This document shows, in pieces, positions 61,765-64,000 of a stretch of 64,000 bases of DNA (the first letter of the stretch is position 1; each line of letters starts with the position of its first letter). Source of the stretch: JADCRZ01 sp041751095 (GTDB lineage Bacteria > Bacteroidota > Bacteroidia > Chitinophagales > Chitinophagaceae); assembly GCA_041751095.1 (NCBI GenBank), contig JBGSYC010000036.1, positions 62,001 to 126,000 on the forward strand, in the 5' to 3' direction. The notes beneath the pieces were generated by a model that had not been told where the DNA came from, did no database searches, and saw only the letters and a program-made list of their open reading frames with translations. Both the position numbers and the translations under genes were made by a program.

Positions 61765-61799
61765 ACTACTCACTACCAACTACCAACTACCTACTACCA
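61765..61799. repeat. Heptanucleotide tandem repeat (ACTACCA)n entering gldD
   Basis: The units ACTACTC, ACTACCA, ACTACCA, ACTACCT and ACTACCA run without gaps from 61765 to 61799. The right part overlaps the 3' end of gldD on the opposite strand (stop codon 61787-61789). Confidence 0.92.
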
Positions 61800-62464
61800 A
61801 CCACTCCATTCCTCCACTTCAACGTATTGATCAGGTGCTTCATATCCTGCTCCAAAAAATTGTTCACAATACGCAGCGAGTCTTCGTTGGGGGTGGCATC
61901 AAAATACAACGCCCCCCTTAGAAAATGCCGGGTAGAATCAGTAACAAGGAACTGGTTTGATGTGGCTGTATTACCACCGATCTTAAAATATATTCCATGG
62001 ATACCGTTATCTGTTTGAAAAACGCTATCCTCAATAGAAGAAGCCTTGGAAGTGTGCTTATATGTTAGATCGTAAGACCCTTTAAGGAGTTTTTCTAACG
62101 TATTAATCCCGACGGAGTCGGCATATACGCCTTCTTTTTTCTTTACTTTAAAAATGGTTTTTCCACCGATTACATTATAACTGATATATATCCGTCCCTG
62201 GAACCGTGAGAAATCAATATTGATCCAGTAAGGATTTTCCGGCCTTTCTTCAAAAAATGTAGTGTCCTTCAAAACTTCTGCATAAACCGGATATTCAAAG
62301 GTGTATGGATACCCTGCCTGGTCGAACACCCGGTAGGACCTTTGCGGGAACGTAATCTTAAAATAACCTTTTGGCTTTGGAGAGTAATTGCTATTGCATC
62401 CTGCCAGTGTCAGAACAAGAAATATTTTACACCAGGTATGTGCACAAAGGTTCGTCTTCCACAT
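61787..62464 (-). CDS. gldD: Gliding motility lipoprotein GldD
   Basis: A 225-residue lipoprotein with signal ending in the lipobox LAGC (LTLAGCNSNYSPKPKGYFKI). GldD features are PKPKGYFKITFPQRSYRVFD, PYTFEYPVYAEV, YWINIDFSRFQGRIYISYN, and FLRGALYFDATPNEDSLRIV near the C-terminus. GldD is required for gliding and linked to type IX secretion in Bacteroidota. It lies directly downstream of gldE, as in other gliding bacteria. The last codons (encoding N-G-V-V-G-S-R) and the TAG stop lie in a heptamer repeat array. Confidence 0.94.
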   Translation of the reverse strand: MWKTNLCAHTWCKIFLVLTLAGCNSNYSPKPKGYFKITFPQRSYRVFDQAGYPYTFEYPVYAEVLKDTTFFEERPENPYWINIDFSRFQGRIYISYNVIGGKTIFKVKKKEGVYADSVGINTLEKLLKGSYDLTYKHTSKASSIEDSVFQTDNGIHGIYFKIGGNTATSNQFLVTDSTRHFLRGALYFDATPNEDSLRIVNNFLEQDMKHLINTLKWRNGVVGSR

Positions 62465-62594
62465 ATTATTTTATTAAACTGCCTGCCCGGAGTTTATGAA
62501 GTAAAGTTAATCCCCGGTTTATATGTAATCAGCAAAAATTTGTGAAAGCTTTGGTAACAAAACGCCAATCTGCGCCCGTGAATTACCGGTGAAA

Positions 62595-63941
62595 TCAGGT
62601 GCTTGATTTCTTGCCGTGTGCGTGTGGCTTGATATCTACCTTAACGCGCTGAATACGGTTGCGGTCAACCTCCAAAACGGTGAACTCGAAATCGCCACAC
62701 GGAATAACGTCGTTTGTTTTTGGAAAATCCCCCGCTACCTCAAGGATCATCCCCCCGAGAGAGTCGCTGTCGCCGCGGACCTTATCAAAGGTATCCAGGG
62801 ATAATCCAAGCATTTTACATACGTCATTAATCATGGTGCGGCCTTCGAGGATATAACTGTAGTCACTCAGTTTTTTATTAACGCTTTCTTCGTCATCAAA
62901 TTCATCCCTGATATCGCCTATGATCTCTTCGAGGATGTCTTCCAGCGTTACTATTCCGCTTGTTCCGCCAAATTCATCCACTACCACTGCAAAGTGCGTC
63001 CTTTTGCTTTGAAACTCTTTCAACAGATCGCCTATAAATTTCTGTTCGTGAACAAAATAAGGAGCATGCAGCAGATTATGCCAGTTAAAATCGTCCTGTT
63101 CGTTCAGGTGGGGAATAAGATCTTTTGTCTGAAGCATTCCTACCACATCGTCGAGGCTGCCTTTGTACACCGGCAATCGTGAATAATGGAGCTCTTCTAT
63201 CTGCCTGATAAGCTTTGAATAGCTGATGTTGTAATCAATTCCGCTGACATCCAGCCTGGTGCGCATAACCTGTTTTACGGTAATATGCCCGAAATTCACT
63301 ATTCCCTTGAGAATATTTTTTTCTTCCACACTGGCATCGTTATTTGTGCTGAGGTCTATTGCATGATCAAGCTCTTCAAAGCTGTAAGAAGCAGCCCGTT
63401 TTCCAAGGAAGCGTTCTACCTGCTCCGACATCCCAACCATCCAGATGCTGATCCTTCTGAAGAGGTAATGAATGATTTCGACAATAAAAGATGAGTTATA
63501 GGCAAACCGGAAATTGTTCTGGTTAGCCCACACTTTTGGGAGCACTTCTCCAAACAATACCAGCAGAACCGTTACAATCAGCACTTTCATCACGAAATCA
63601 AAGAACCACCAGTCGTTCTTTACAGGCAAAACCTGATCAATCAGAAAATTAGAGAGGATGATAATGGTGATATTAACAAGGGTATTGGCAATTACCAGCG
63701 AAGCAAGCAGCACCTTTGGCTCTTCAAGCAAATTAACGATGCGTTTCCAGCTTGAATCCTGTTTTGTTTTAAGGGTATTGATGTCCTTGTACGTCAGTGA
63801 GAAGAAAGCCACTTCTGCGCCTGACACAAAGAAGGAGACAATTAACAGGAATACGATGATGATACCAAGTAAAGTATGGCCCTGCAGATTTGCAGCTAAA
63901 AGGACAGGTGAAAGCAGGTAATGCACAAAAACGGAAAGCAT
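62595..63941 (-). CDS. gldE: Gliding-motility protein GldE (CNNM/CorC-type)
   Basis: A 448-residue membrane protein of the CNNM/CorC family. The N-terminal transmembrane region (about 20-165) has LLGIIIVFLLIVSFFVSGAE and LASLVIANTLVNITIII. A CBS pair follows (VMRTRLDVSGIDYNIS, YSRLPVYKGSLDDVVGML, and FAVVVDEFGGTSGIVTLEDI). A CorC/HlyC C-terminal domain ends with VIPCGDFEFTVLEVDRNRIQRVKV. Adjacency to gldD and overall length support the GldE name. ATG 63941 is used instead of a TTG four codons earlier. Upstream sequence to the window end shows no gene. Confidence 0.93.
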   Translation of the reverse strand: MLSVFVHYLLSPVLLAANLQGHTLLGIIIVFLLIVSFFVSGAEVAFFSLTYKDINTLKTKQDSSWKRIVNLLEEPKVLLASLVIANTLVNITIIILSNFLIDQVLPVKNDWWFFDFVMKVLIVTVLLVLFGEVLPKVWANQNNFRFAYNSSFIVEIIHYLFRRISIWMVGMSEQVERFLGKRAASYSFEELDHAIDLSTNNDASVEEKNILKGIVNFGHITVKQVMRTRLDVSGIDYNISYSKLIRQIEELHYSRLPVYKGSLDDVVGMLQTKDLIPHLNEQDDFNWHNLLHAPYFVHEQKFIGDLLKEFQSKRTHFAVVVDEFGGTSGIVTLEDILEEIIGDIRDEFDDEESVNKKLSDYSYILEGRTMINDVCKMLGLSLDTFDKVRGDSDSLGGMILEVAGDFPKTNDVIPCGDFEFTVLEVDRNRIQRVKVDIKPHAHGKKSST

Positions 63942-64000
63942 AGGATGATCCAAAGAATAGGTTTTACATGAACAAAGTAAGAAGAAAATCTGATTTAATC

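Overview
The window looks like a chromosomal segment of a Bacteroidota bacterium, most likely in or near the Chitinophagaceae. Signs of this are GldD and GldE, a peptidase S46 dipeptidyl-peptidase gene, methionine synthase split into two genes, a 910-residue MetH core, a DUF6970 lipoprotein, several promoters with the Bacteroidota -7 box TAnnTTTG, and almost no Shine-Dalgarno sequences. No rRNA, tRNA, CRISPR array, insertion sequence or prophage was recognised.

Layout. 0-4.7 kb: the 3' part of a PmeII-like restriction endonuclease gene, then eno, an FtsB/DivIC-like gene, a small conserved gene, nth and a beta-barrel outer-membrane protein gene. 4.7-5.5 kb: a decayed PIN toxin/antitoxin pair. 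6.0-8.2 kb: a FUSC-family membrane protein. 8.3-11.6 kb: an accessory island on the minus strand with an intact PIN toxin/antitoxin pair, a multiply broken gene of unknown function and a broken TIR-domain gene. These are separated by palindromic spacers with related ends. 11.6-16.8 kb: korA, a GHL10 glycosidase, a MarR regulator and a radical SAM/SPASM protein. 17-25.6 kb: a frameshifted S46 peptidase, an NYN/OST-HTH protein, a disordered Ser/Thr/Gly-rich protein, twin secreted proteins, an AlkA-like glycosylase, cysS and recR. 25.9-32 kb: the two metH genes, a Bcr/CflA transporter, a small membrane protein and acylphosphatase. 33-42 kb: a UvrD/PcrA helicase, a lipoprotein, an acyltransferase, an NTF2-like protein, a prohibitin-family protein, GH25 and GH18 hydrolases with overlapping divergent promoters, and obgE. 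42.5-51.6 kb: the DUF6970 lipoprotein, typA, DUF2905, a hydrolase, DUF4197, lutB, a polysaccharide-deacetylase-like protein and an EamA transporter. 51.8-64 kb: purH, comEC, dinB, carB, an M23 peptidase, gldD and gldE.

Two non-genic patterns stand out. First, six intergenic loci carry short tandem repeats, every one with a 7-bp period, and most sit within about 40 bp of a stop codon. In gldD the repeat itself supplies the last codons and the stop. Second, the spacers of the 8.3-11.6 kb island have imperfect inverted ends (GGTTGCACACAAC-like and GTTGGGC/GCCCAAC-like), and the genes between them all point the same way. This resembles a decaying gene-cassette array, although no integrase is present in the window.

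Most other genes are housekeeping: glycolysis, purine and carbamoyl-phosphate synthesis, methionine synthesis, DNA repair, translation GTPases and cell-envelope functions. They sit singly or in very short same-strand groups, with strong hairpin terminators at several convergent ends.
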